The notes under the pieces were generated by a model. It made no database searches. It was not told where the DNA came from and saw only the letters and a program-made list of their open reading frames with translations. This document shows positions 11,751 through 22,942 of a stretch of DNA of 64,000 bases, piece after piece. Location: NCBI GenBank assembly GCA_021018995.1, contig CM037587.1:69521604-69585603 (forward strand), read 5' to 3'. The stretch is from Chloranthus sessilifolius (Eukaryota > Streptophyta > Magnoliopsida > Chloranthales > Chloranthaceae). The position numbers and the translations under genes were made by a program. Position 1 is the stretch's first letter, and the number at the start of each line of letters is the position of its first letter.

Positions 11751-12650
11751 GGGGGTTTAACTTGGGGCCCACCACAAAGTTTAGGGTGGGTTTTTTTAGG
11801 ACACTCGTGACCCAACTATCCTAAACCCTAACCCTTTTGCAACTTAAACCCCACCCTATCATCTACAATTAAAACCCAATTTCCACTCCTCTAGGCCCTA
11901 GAATACCTTGAAAACCTTAGATGGCCTATGACTTAATTTCTAAACCAATTAGTGACCTAATTCCTCACTAGCTAATCACCTCAACCTCTATAAATAGAGA
12001 CCCACACCTCCTTGTTTAGGACATCTTTTCCAAAACCAAAAGCAAAAACTCTAGAAAAATAGCTCCCCATCTAAAACCTTCAAGCCTCCCAAAACATGAA
12101 AGCCTAACTTAACCCTCATAACCCTTAGATTTTTGCCATCAATCCTTCTTAGCTTTAGCAACCTAGGAATCCTTTCTCCCTATTGTTCTATCGAAAGCTC
12201 ATCGGCGATGCTCTCATGTGAAGGTCCAACCACCAGTGCTACAAGGGCCTGAGAGCTCCGGCTCTCCCCTCTTTTCCTCTACCTTCTTTGCTTTTACTCT
12301 ATCCAAGGATTCAAGCCGTTACACCGCCAAAATTTTTGTGTTGGCAGAGAGCTTGATAGGATCATAGTGCCTTCAGGTAAGGGGAAGTGTCGCCCACTTT
12401 TTCATTATATATATATATATATATATATAAATCTTAACATAGACTTGGCCATAGTAGATATCACTTATGAGCAGGTCGATCGGGTGCCTAACACCTTCCC
12501 GATTGATAACCGAAGCCCCTACCCAAGAGCCTTTGGCATTGACCAGTAAATTGGATTCATATTGTGTACTTCAGTGCTTACATATCAATTTGGAGGTATC
12601 CCGAGACACCAAAGCTCCGGGTGGCAACTCCATCTTTTTTTAAGAGAGTG
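11751..12650 (+). repeat. Partial Tat-type LTR (element F)
   Basis: The stretch has a strong TATA box TATAAATA at 11989-11996, a telomere-like CTAAACCCTAACCC near 11820, a leader-like region, and GGTGCCTAACACCTTCCC at about 12487 followed by TAACCGA and GGGTGGCAACTCC at about 12607. That word series is, from memory, typical of the end of Tat-lineage LTRs. A donor-like CAG followed by GTAAGG is near 12374, and a TA microsatellite lies at 12407-12430. No ORF is supported. The left boundary is set by the end of the B LTR. The small ORFs here are not convincing. Confidence 0.4.
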
Positions 12651-12784
12651 CATCATCCGGACGGACTCGTGAGAGCCCATGATTGTACAAAGAGTTACGA
12701 AGATCATAAGGTCATCCTCGCTGTCATGTGAAGATGCTTCAACCCAATTAGAGAATGTGGTAAAGAGATATCTCCTACATGACA

Positions 12785-13255
12785 TCGAAATGGCAGTCTT
12801 ATGTTCAGTAGTTGGATGCAAAATAACAAGATCATTAATCCAAGAAGACTACTGAAGACATCACATTGCCGACGCCATCAAAACTTGTTCACAGGGGCAT
12901 TTTTTTATATTTTTTTAGTATTCTATTTATTTTCCGTATTGCTTTGTTTCTTCTCTTTGAGAATCCCACCATGTAATAGTTAGTAATAAAAAAAATTGAT
13001 GATCTATTTTGAATTTTGTTACCAAACCTCGGTTTGAGATGCCACCCCCTTGACAATTATCAAGGGGGAAATAAAAACTAATGATTTTGTTTTTCTGTGC
13101 TGATAAAAAAGAGATATTCGACTGCTACTAGGCTAACTCAGAAGCATCCAAGTCCCAATAACAGTTGATGACATCTAAGGAAGCATAAGAAATAAAAGGA
13201 CAAAGGAAAACGAGTACATCTGAAAGTCATGGGCAAAGTCAAAGGTTGATCAAAC
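12785..13255 (+). repeat. Inverted repeat X, left copy
   Basis: About 470 bp align, with indels, to the reverse complement of 21430-21925. Shared landmarks in order are CAGTARTTGGATGC, GGGGCATTTTTTT, TTGCTTTGTTT, a RGTTTGAGATRCCACC word, CTACTAGGC, AGCATCCA and GAGTACATCTGAAA. The right copy is part of the region after integrase in E. Similarity stops just after the last landmark on both sides. How one copy came to lie inverted 8 kb away is unknown. Confidence 0.65.
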
Positions 13256-13283
13256 AGGTTTGGATACTCTGAGAGGACAAAAA

Positions 13284-13318
13284 TAGGGTGTCTACAGATG
13301 TCCCTCTTCGGCGCATTC
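13284..13318 (-). promoter_or_regulatory. Candidate polypurine tract and 3' LTR start of element E
   Basis: Read on the minus strand, CGAAGAGGGACATC is followed by TGTAGACACCCTATTTTTG, which resembles the polypurine tract and LTR start of Tat-lineage elements. If correct, the E 3' LTR extends leftward from 13301. Against this, X (12785-13255) and the TATA box at 11989 sit there in + orientation, so the assignment is tentative. Confidence 0.35.
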
Positions 13319-15139
13319 TTATGGAAAAAGAGTGCAATAAAGAAGTAGACACCCCCTTCAAGATGCCTTCTTGTTTCCTTGAGAGATCACAAGTGTGAAC
13401 CACGGAGCTAAAATGAAATGTTGGACTTTCTTATCTTTTGGCCCAAGCTGAATAAAGGGGTTTTCGAAGGCCTTTGGTAACAATCAAGAGGTATTTCCAT
13501 AGTCACGGGTGCATATCGCATCTCATCGCATGTCATGACCTGTTGCATATCACAGTCAAACAAGGGGAAGCGAACACAATTGAAGTACGGGTGGCATTGA
13601 TGAATGTGAATATACAATAGTAATGAATGATATAATATGATGGCGAAGGCTTTTACAGATCATGTCAAACCGGGCGCATTATTGTTCACACCAACAATGC
13701 GTCACAGGTCCCTTTCTAGTAAACATTTGTGATTTCTCAAAGTTAAGTATACTCGGTGTTTGGTTTCCCAGGGGAAAGAAGGGATTGGAGTGATGAGAGA
13801 TGGAAATATCTCTTGATCACAACCTTTGAAAATTTGGGTCTTAACTTAAGATTAGTTCGGTGGAAACTTCATAAATTATTGTTCTCGAGAAGTCGTTGAG
13901 CATATCCATCTAAACGGGATTTGGAGACCCAACCTTCGCTTGGTTGTCAAGACAACGCTCGATATGCCGGATATAGCTTTTGAACTTCTTACGGATACTG
14001 ATGATTGTCTCTTCCGGGAGGATTATAGTAGTTTGCGAATCCGGAGAGTTGGGTTTTGAAAACGTTTGACTTAATGTTAGCTAACTATATTTAAGAGACT
14101 ATCGAGTAGAAAGGGGTAATACTTACCAGATTTATTACCAGCAGAAGGCCTTTGTATCATTTGTGATGGGACTTGATGATTGTTGCACGACGGGACATTT
14201 GGGGAGATCTGATTTGTTATTTGTTTCTTCACGATGGGGCATTAGTGGTCCTCTCCTCTTTTGGTGGATTCTGGGTTATGCTATGGGATTGCTGGTTTAG
14301 TTTAGCGATGGGATTGTGGTGATTGTGTGTGCATTTCATTGCGCTAGGTCCCATTATTATTTTTATCATTGATGTGGAGATGGGACTTTTTATTATTTAC
14401 ATATTTGTTTGTTTTTAGTAGTTCGATGCCATGGTGGGATTTTTGCAATGAGCTTTGTGCGAATCATTCAATTCGTCATCGACTTTAGTCACCTTTTCTT
14501 TAGTGGAACCAGTGTTTGGACTTTGGGCAGGAGTTATATTTGTTAGGACCTGCTCCGGGGACTTCATCTCTTCTTCTAAGTCGTACTATCATTATTTCCC
14601 TCTCCACCATCTGATCTCATTCTCGATTTAGTGATTCCGCACTTCTGCTTCAGTATTAAACAATGCTGATGGGGTATTTTCCATTGTCCTTCATCAGTGC
14701 TATTGACAGAACCAGAAGCAGCTTATTCATCATCATCCTCGTCATCATTATCTTGAATGGGCTTCTGTTTGGTCAAGCCGGCTTCTTTCTTCTTTGGGGT
14801 AGTCATCTTATTTTTGGGCTGCGATGGGATTTTATTCATTTTTATCGCGATGGGATATTGGGGGAGTAACTTCCCTTTTTTCAGTAATGGGATTAGAGCT
14901 ATTATTTTTCCTTCTTATTTTCTTTTTTTGCTTCATTATTGTTTTATTTTATTTATTTTTGTTTGTTTTTTTTTATATATATTATGTTATTCTATTGTAT
15001 TTTGTTTATTTATTTATTTCATGTCTTTATTATCATTTCCGGGTTGTGATGGAACAGAGTGATCATGTATATATATGTATATATATATATATTTGTTTGT
15101 ACTGTCTTGTAGATATTACTTTATTATTTTGTTGTTGCT

Positions 15140-15195
<56 letters not shown>

Positions 15196-16689
15196 TGTGC
15201 TGTCTTGTAGATATTACTTTATTATTTTTTTTTTGCTTGTTATTTTTCTTTATTTATTTATCATATTTTAGTCTATTTGGCGCAAAGTGATAAGAGGGCC
15301 TTTTGGTGACTTCGTGTTACATTTGTCTGCCACTTTGAGTCATGTAGGTTGTTGGCTGAATTTAATTTTAGATTGGTTATATTTTTCTTTTGTTTTGTTC
15401 TTAGTGGCTCATTCGGTTGAAGTGTTACTTTTCTGAAATGTGTGTAGTTGGTAGAGGTTAAGTAGGTGTTAGGTAGGAATTAGGTATGCTAAGTGTGTGT
15501 GTTTGTAACACTTAATTTTTGATGTCGTTCCTACCCTTTTACTTTGTCTCATGGGTGCTTCGTCCCAAAAGGTTTATGATGGTGAGTTATTTCTATGATC
15601 GATGAGGTCGATCTGATGTGGGGTGGCAACTTGGTCGATGAGGTTGATCTGAGGGCGGGGTTGCATCTGTCATCAGTGTCAGAATGTTGAACCTCCGATT
15701 ATGAAGATCTCAAGGGCTCACCGTTAGGGGTGAAGGAGAAGAAGGTGGCGGGCCGGAAGCTCGAGGAAAGGTTAGGAAGAGCCGTTGTGGTTGGGAAATG
15801 GAGACTTCTTAGTGGCAAAGGAGGGCTATCTGTCATTATCCCTTTCCCTCTAGTTCCTTGTCTGCCTCTCCTGATTGGCCTCTTGTGAGCTAATCTTTTA
15901 GGGCTTTTCTTATTGGCCCTCTGATTGGTTTCGTCATTGCTCCTTCTTCATCTTTGATTGGGAACCCTGATGTGTGGCCTCTTGATTACAAAAATTGAAA
16001 GATTGCATCATAGGTGGCAGTTCAAGCATCAAAGGAGGTGAAGATGAGATTTGTGTTAGAAATTATAGACCTCACCATCTTCCTCGGTGGGGTTGTATGC
16101 CGGATAAATGGAAAGTTGTGTGTGAGTCATCGGCAGGCCACCTAGTCATCACACTCTGTTTGTGGTATTCTGGTTGATCCACCTTTGCATCATTGTTCAA
16201 GCGTTTGTTTCCTGGGTATTTGGTTTTAGGTTTTTGTTTTGGATTGTGTATTCAATTTTCCTTTGGGGTTATATATTCAGGGGGTACGTCCTTGGTGTTA
16301 TTTGTAATGAATTTTTGATATATTTATAAAAGTGGGTTACCATGGTACAATCTTTAATTATTGTTTACTGTTTACCAATATTTGTGTTTATCTATTCGTT
16401 TATCATTTGCTTCTGTTTGGTGTATGTTTGTATATAATTTTTTGTGTTTCTTTTCCTTGGCTTACTATATGTATATAGTTCTTGTATATATATAAGCATT
16501 CGTATATAGCTCTTTCTAGTATATATATATATAAATACGCATATATGTATATATAAATATAAGTATACTAAATGTGTATATATGTCTATATAAATATAAG
16601 TATAGTAAATATGTAAATATCTATTTATAAACATAAGTATACGGGTATAGTTCTTCCCTACTACTAATTTCGGCAGTGGGGAAAAGGTT
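13302..16689. other. Noncoding spacer upstream of the PMD gene
   Basis: I see no convincing gene. 14160-15060 holds about eleven variants of GCGATGGGAYTTT on +. 14900-15290 is T-rich, with a duplicated unit (TTTGTTTGT, CTGTCTTGTAGATATTACTTT) on either side of a TA microsatellite at about 15144-15190. 16480-16640 is an AT-rich TATATA/AATATAAGTATA stretch. ORFs here are hydrophobic products of T-rich DNA. By position it is the part of element E between the antisense gene and the 3' LTR. Confidence 0.45.
15144..15190. repeat. (TA)n microsatellite
   Basis: An uninterrupted TA dinucleotide run of more than 40 bp, flanked by two copies of a TTTGTTTGT..CTGTCTTGTAG unit. Confidence 0.95.
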
Positions 16690-17000
16690 CAGTGATTATG
16701 CGGGGCGCTAAATGCATATAACCGAATTATGCACATGATGGACTGCGCATAATTCAGGCGTCAATGGGTTACCAAAGTAGATGCTCTCCGTTCGAATTGT
16801 GTGCAGTGGTGGCCGTGCATAATCCGAATTATACGCAGGCTCTACTATGCATAAGAAGGATGTCGGTTATTTTTAGTGTCAAGAGCTGAATTATGCGCAT
16901 GCAGTGCTGCACATATCTCGAAATGTATGCTGAAACAGGTGTGCACAATTCCATTATGCACAGAGTAATGTGCGCATAATCGGCCCGAAGTCTATATAAG
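16690..17000 (+). promoter_or_regulatory. Promoter of the PMD gene: ATTATGCGCAT array plus TATA
   Basis: About eight variants of GAATTATGCGCAT or its reverse complement ATGCGCATAATTC lie in the 300 bp directly before a canonical TATATAAG at 16993-17000. The first ATG of the gene is at 17162, which leaves a 5' leader of roughly 130 nt. The layout, a palindromic motif array and then TATA, matches the LTR promoters of this window. Confidence 0.6.
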
Positions 17001-17161
17001 GCAAAAAATTTCTCATTTCACCTGTGCGTTTTGACTTTCTCTAATCTTCTAGCTTTCGAGTGCTTTAGTTTCTGAGTTTTAGTGATATCTTGTGATCCGT
17101 TCATTGGATTTGAGTGCTGTTTTTTGCATTCTTCTACATTTTTCAAGCTCTTCTCCTTGAG

Positions 17162-20100
17162 ATGGATCCTAAGGGTAGTGACCGAGTTTCCATGATTGCT
17201 TTGGATTTGGAGTTTGGGAATGAGTTGATAAGTGCGTTGCTTGAGGCTCCTGGTGTTGATGGAGAGGGTGCTCCCAAGGCTACTGTCAGGGCTGATGGAG
17301 ATGCAAGCGCTGGTGCCGGTGATGCTACTCTGAATCTGGTCCTGCACCCAATATGCATCCCGCTGGAGGATGCCCTCGCGACAGATCAGGTAGGTATTCT
17401 GAAACAAGAGTCACTTTTATTTTCCTAGGCATTTAGGTAATAACATAGATTCTTAGGATATGAAACCCTTTTTATTTATGCAGAACCTGCATTTAGCCTT
17501 AGCTTGTGTGTTCATTCATGCATCATGTTTGTAGCCAATTTTAGGTCAAGTTTACTTCGCTGCGTTGCCTTTTTCATGTTTTGCATGTTTAGCGTAGATT
17601 TTTTCCCTAATTATCATATTATTTCTTCTTTTATCCTAGTTATTCTTGTGCCATCTTCGTCCCATAGCTTTAGGTTATTTATCCTTTGTGCCTTGTTTCT
17701 GGCCATTGATCCTCATTATTATTGTTGTAGATATAGTCGTCTTTGTTCTGTTTTTATTGTTTCTTCTTTCCTTATCGTTTTCATTAGTGGCCTTTGTTGT
17801 TACTGTGCATATTATTATTGCTATTGATAGTATTGTTATTATCATTATTTTTGCTATCATTATTAGCTATTCTGGTCTTTATTACTAATTCATTAATATT
17901 TTTATCGTTTATTAATTTTTTGTTAATTAACAGTGTTCAGGGTTTATTTATTTTTTATTTAATTATTGTTATTGGTTTCATTTATTTTTATTAATGTTAT
18001 TATTTTTTATCACTATTTTCGTTATTATTATTATTTTAGTATTGTTATCGTGGTTGATTATTTCTATCATTATGATCTTCGTTCGTTATCATCGACTTTA
18101 TCATCATTATTATTATTATTGTTTATCCATTATCTTATTTATTATTTATTATTGTCTATTAGTTTTGGGGTTATTTATTTTATTATCTTTGATTATTCAC
18201 CATTTTTACTATTATTATTGTTGATATTATTATGTGTATTTTTGTTTTGTCTTATGTTTCTTTTCCTTTACTTTATGTTATTAGGATCCTCCCTCATTGA
18301 CTATTAGCTCAGCTTGGGAGGAGTCCCGAGTTTGGTATTTTGCTCTTCCTACTTTTTAGAGGGAGAGATTGGCCACTTTTGGATTTGGGCCTATTTTGGA
18401 GCTCGAGCCTTTCCAACCAGACTGTGGTTTGGTCGGGGCTGTGGTGGAGTGGTGGAGGGATGAGCAATAGGCGTTGTATTTCCCTACGACGATGTTGCCG
18501 ACCCCTAACGACTAAGTCAGCATTACTAGGGTCCGCTTTGACGACGAGATCATGACTGGGAGGACGGTCAGTGATTATCAAGAGCTGCCAATGGAGCTAC
18601 TCGGGCATGAGTACCCATTTAGTGGTTCCGGGACGGGGATGATCCGAACCACTTGGTTCATTGACACTTTTGACAGTGGTTTGTACCCTCGAGACTCCAT
18701 ATTGAGTCTGAGGTGGTGTATGGGTTGCGCCGTTAGGTGATGGTTTTTCGCCAGCCTGTAGTGGAGCCTGGAGTTAAGGCATACCGTGTTGGCAAGAAAA
18801 TCCTGACGAACTTTTTTGATGGGGTGCTATTTTCCTCCTCGACCTGAGGGACCGTCATCGGGATTTTCCTGATGCTCCTCAGGGATTTGAGCCTGGTGGG
18901 CTCATATTCATGGGGTGCAGCAACGTTGGTGCACCTTTACGAGTAGGTGTTCCGCTGCAGGAGAGGAGCCAACTCCATAGGTGGCTTTATTCCCTTCATT
19001 CAAGTGAGACTAGTTATTCTAGTTTTGTAAGTTTTCTTTAATCTTTATTTTTCTTTTAGTAATTTTCTTAATATTGTTTGTTTTCTTTTACCTAGTTTTA
19101 GGCTTATGATCACTTCCTGTTTCTGCACCTGAGAGTCCCTGCATGGACTGAGAATGTCTTTCCACCCATGCATGTGTGGCGGGCAGTGATGGGAGTTCGC
19201 CCGAGGACCACAAACCTTCAGATGGTTAGGGGTCTATTTTAGGATATGCATATGGGTCTGGTATGTCTTCCTAATTATTTTGTTGGTTGATTTTGCTTTG
19301 TATTTCAGGTTTTACTGATGAGTTGTTTTTTTGTCTTTTGGTTGCTGCTTGTCTAGGGGCCCTATGCTGAGGATGAGGTGTTGATCTGGCTGTTATCCAG
19401 CGTGGTCAACCATTCTTTTGGCGGGATATATGGGTCCCCTGTTTTGAGAAAGTGGAGCGGATCCATGTATCCCGGGTCACGTACCAATTGGAACGAACCA
19501 GGGAGTCCCTCCAGAGCTTCTTCTGTGGGTCACAAAGAAGATGACCGGTCCCCCTAGCCGAACTTTGAGGATAAGATGCGAGCTCAGCTCAATGATTTTA
19601 GTCTTGAGCAGGGCTACCTTTGTCCTGGGATCTGAGGAGCGTTTGAGTCCCTGCAGAGGGCTCTGGAGTGGATGGAGAGTGCCCCTCGTCCTGACGAGCA
19701 AATGCTCTCCTCCCTGGCAAGTTCCATTGCCGATGGTAGGGCAGCTGAGGGCCAAGCGATGACCCTGCTTGTTACCACTCGCAGGGATTTTATGAGTTAT
19801 TGGTTTGTTCCCTTTAGTTTTATTTAGTCTGCTCATTCTACTTTTGTTTATTGATGTACTTATTTTGGTTTTAATTCCTCAGGATGTGTCGACAGGTGAG
19901 ATTGCCCCCTGTCACGGCGCGTCTAGTTTGTCGAGAGCGAGCAATTGGGGCATGGAGAGATGAGGGCTAGTATGGCCTCAAAGATTGATCGGCTGGTACG
20001 TGTTTGTTTGTCTCTTTGTTGACGTGGCATAAGTTTACTTTTTAGTATTTTGCGTTAGTTACGTTTGCAGAGATCAGAGCTTGCAGCTACTGGGGCACCT

Positions 20101-21399
20101 GCTATAGCTTTCGATTCATCCTCGGCTGCGTCCTCTGGTCAGGAGGACCCAGAGATGGCTCGTCTTCGAGCCGAGTTAGATCATTGGGTGAGTTTCATGT
20201 TTCTCCATTTGTATTATTTTTCTTATTCTACTTTTTTTGGTCTTTTCTAATATTGCGTTGGAATGTGCCCAGTGCAAGATTGTCGAGGACCACCAGATAG
20301 CTGAGGTTATCGCCGCGTCCTTGCGCCCAAAGAGTCAGGTAGAATTTGTTTGTCTATGATTATGTGTTGTTTATTTGTCTATCATATTATCTAACATGCT
20401 TGTTTTTGTTCTTCATTTTTGTTTTGTACAGGCTATTCCTGACTCTTCTCCCAAGGCTCCTCCTCGGGATCCCTACGCTGTCACCACTCCTCTCCAGGTA
20501 TGCTTAGTAAGTGTAGCTTTACTTTGAATTCCTTATTGGTATCGCATTCGGATGTACTTTTCTTTCTAACAACCCACAACCAAGTTGCCTCCTCAGCCAA
20601 CTCCTCCAATTGATTCGATGACAGTTAAGACAGTCGAGCACCTTCTTCGGTAGCGAGCTGATGTGGTATACTTCTTTTGCTTCTGCTCTTGTACGTCTTT
20701 ATTATATCATAGGTGTGTGCCTTCTTTTCTTGCTCTTGCATTTCTTACGTAGGTACATTAGCTGGAGGAGTCACGTATGAAGATAGAGCGGGTTAGTGTC
20801 AGCCAGGAGGCTCACCTGATTCCTTCTAACCAGTCGGATAGGCATCTTCAGGAGGTGACGTTGGATATTACGATCAAGTGGAGGACTCAAAAAGAATAGC
20901 TAGAGAGCGCTCGAGCCATAGTTCGTGCTGAGATGCAGGTGATGATCAAGCTTCTGCAGCACGAGCTAGCGAGAGTGGGTGGTGGAGGGCGAGACATGTT
21001 CGCTCGCCTTGCTAGGGAGAGGTCGGAGGCTTGTGTAGCTCCCTTGAGGGTAGTCTTCATACGACCCGTGAGGGTATGAGGGCCTATCTTTAGGAGGATT
21101 TGGCCCTTTGGGACATGTTCTCCTTTGATGCTCAGCGTTCGCAGTCTAGGCATACTACTAATCGGGCGAATGAGGGAGGTTCTGTTGCCAGGCCTTCCTC
21201 TTCTAGGCGACCTTTGACTGCTCCTCGGGCTTTAGTTGAGGCTTCAGTGGATAAGAATCTAGATCCACGGGTCGATGAGACTAGGGATAACAACGACTGT
21301 CCATCCCAGAGGCAGCGGAGGGAGAAGGGTTGCATGTATATATTTTTTTCTGCTTTTGTATATTTCTCTTCATTGTATATACAAGGGGTATGCCCCTGA
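17162..21399 (+). pseudogene. Ten-exon plant mobile domain (PMD/MAIN-like) gene, decayed
   Basis: Exons inferred from GT-AG sites: 17162-17389, 18285-19003, 19102-19260, 19357-19802, 19883-19995, 20071-20187, 20273-20338, 20432-20497, 20585-20665, and 20753 to about 21399. Exon 2 encodes AVVEWWRDE, DEIMTGRTVSDYQELPMELLG and SYSWGAATLVHLYE; exon 3 gives AYDHF; exon 4 gives FEKVERIHVSRVTYQLE. This order is that of the plant mobile domain, known from MAIN/MAIL-type proteins and many transposons. The later exons encode an acidic and helical, possibly coiled-coil tail. In-frame stops (for example in exons 2, 3, 9 and 10) and a frameshift in exon 4 make it a pseudogene, although splice sites are well kept. 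It lies antisense to E between integrase and the expected 3' LTR, where Tat-lineage elements are known to carry extra antisense ORFs. Confidence 0.75.
17690..18250. repeat. TTA/ATT-rich low-complexity tract in PMD intron 1
   Basis: About 550 bp of degenerate TTATTATTG-type sequence lie inside the first intron (17390-18284). The hydrophobic ORFs seen here come from this composition and are not genes. Confidence 0.85.
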
Positions 21400-21429
21400 T
21401 GACACTTGAACAAAACTTTTCCATATATA

Positions 21430-21925
21430 GATGATTCTTTTATTTTCAGATGTACTCTATCTCTTTTCCTTTTGTTCCTTTTGCCTCTTATTCTGTCTCC
21501 TTTAGATGCCATCAACGGTTGTTGGAACATGGATGCCTCTGAGCTGGCCTAGTAGTAGTTGTGGGGTACTTTTGCCTATACAAGGAAACAAAATCATTAG
21601 TAATTTATTATTTCCCCCCTTGCTAATTGTCACGGGTGGTATCTCAAACTAGAGTTTTGTAACAAAAGAAATATTATTGTCTCTTTTTTCTATTACAAGG
21701 AAAGAAAACAAAGCAACAGGGAAAGCAAATAGCTAAAACATAATCCTAAAATTGATAGAAATTAAAAAAAAATGCCCCACTATAAGAGTTCTGATAGGTT
21801 CGACAGCATGATGTCTCTGGTAGTCCCTGAGTGATGTTGTTGTTCTGCATCCAATTACTGAATAAAAGAGCGCAATTCAACTCTTCTCCGGAATAATAAA
21901 ATACCCCAGTGTCAAGTTGCGATGG
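21430..21925 (-). repeat. Inverted repeat X, right copy (E 3' region)
   Basis: This is the counterpart of 12785-13255 in opposite orientation. On the minus strand it follows the end of E pol and carries GGGGTATTTTATT, a long T run and an AT-rich stretch, consistent with a 3' untranslated region. It separates the ends of E pol and of the antisense PMD gene, which would be transcribed toward each other. Confidence 0.65.
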
Positions 21926-22942
21926 AGCTATTCTAGGTTTCATGAGTATTTGGGGTTAATCTGGGGTTCTAAAGAGCTATACATGTATTTGGGGAGTTAT
22001 TGTTGAAGAAAGTCCTCCCATGGTCTTACCGTATTGGGTGGGATGTTGGTTATTTCAGCCGTATACCTGATTTTAGCTTCGATAGTGATCACCATGTCCT
22101 GTAGTTTTGATATGAGTATGGTGAGTGTTAGGCAGTAGATGATTGCATCATTTATCATTCACCAGTTTTTTGCTTTATTTTCAAAAATATCTTGGAAAAG
22201 GTTTTGACTCATCGTCTAAAAATAAAATAAAGGGGTGAAAGAGGGGCAAGGCCCAATGATGTGGGGATCGTTTCTTACTCAACAACTTTTAAAAGAGATA
22301 GTCAATGACCTTTTTCTCGGGAGGTGTGTAATGCCATGATTGTGCTCTCTGTCATGTCACGACACCATCAAAGTCTCACATTCTATGGTTAGCAAGAGTT
22401 TGTCCTCCTCTCACAACCGAACAATGATATCTAGTACTGTGAAGATACCAGGGATGCCCTCACAATTTTCTTATAGTTTCCTAACGGGAATACTAGGAAT
22501 GTCATCACAATTTGCTTATGCTTCCATGGGCTCACTGACTTGTTCATTCATCGTATGCTCTCACTCGGTTATGCTTCTATTGTCTCATTTTTTTTTGTCT
22601 CTCCTATTGTCTCTCTCTGAAGCATATATCCTTTAAAAATAGTCTGCTAACGTAAGAATTATGAGTTTTGACTATACCTAACATCTTCATTTTTTGTGCT
22701 CTAACATCGACTCTAATGGCGGGAGAGGGAGTGAGAATCCAATGTTTTCTACATTTTCAAAGAAGTTTCGTATTCCACTAATCCTCTCGATCAAATTGTC
22801 CGAATAAGAAGGTGGGTGATGAATCAGAAAATTTTAAAAGATGTTTTCAAAAATAAAGACATACGACCAATGACCTATGATGACTATGACAATAATGAGT
22901 GTGAATACTTATGTCCGGTTATAGGACATGATGACTACTGTC
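21926..22942 (-). other. E region downstream of pol
   Basis: About 1 kb lies between the pol stop codon and repeat X. Reading frames are short and none resembles a known domain. GATGACTC, ACAATTTTC and similar words recur around 22400-22620 but no clear array is seen. This is the expected place for the 3' noncoding part of a Tat-type element. Confidence 0.5.

Noticed and set aside
11815..11835. Telomere-like CTAAACCCTAACCC as a telomere or interstitial telomere array
   Set aside because: Only about two units; telobox-like words of this size are common in plant promoters and leaders.
14663..15290. Hydrophobic ORFs that look like membrane proteins
   Set aside because: They are read from T-rich and TA-repeat DNA, have no domain or conserved homologous region and overlap in several frames.
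17504..18307. Several overlapping hydrophobic ORFs
   Set aside because: They lie in the TTA-rich first intron of the PMD gene and reflect base composition only.
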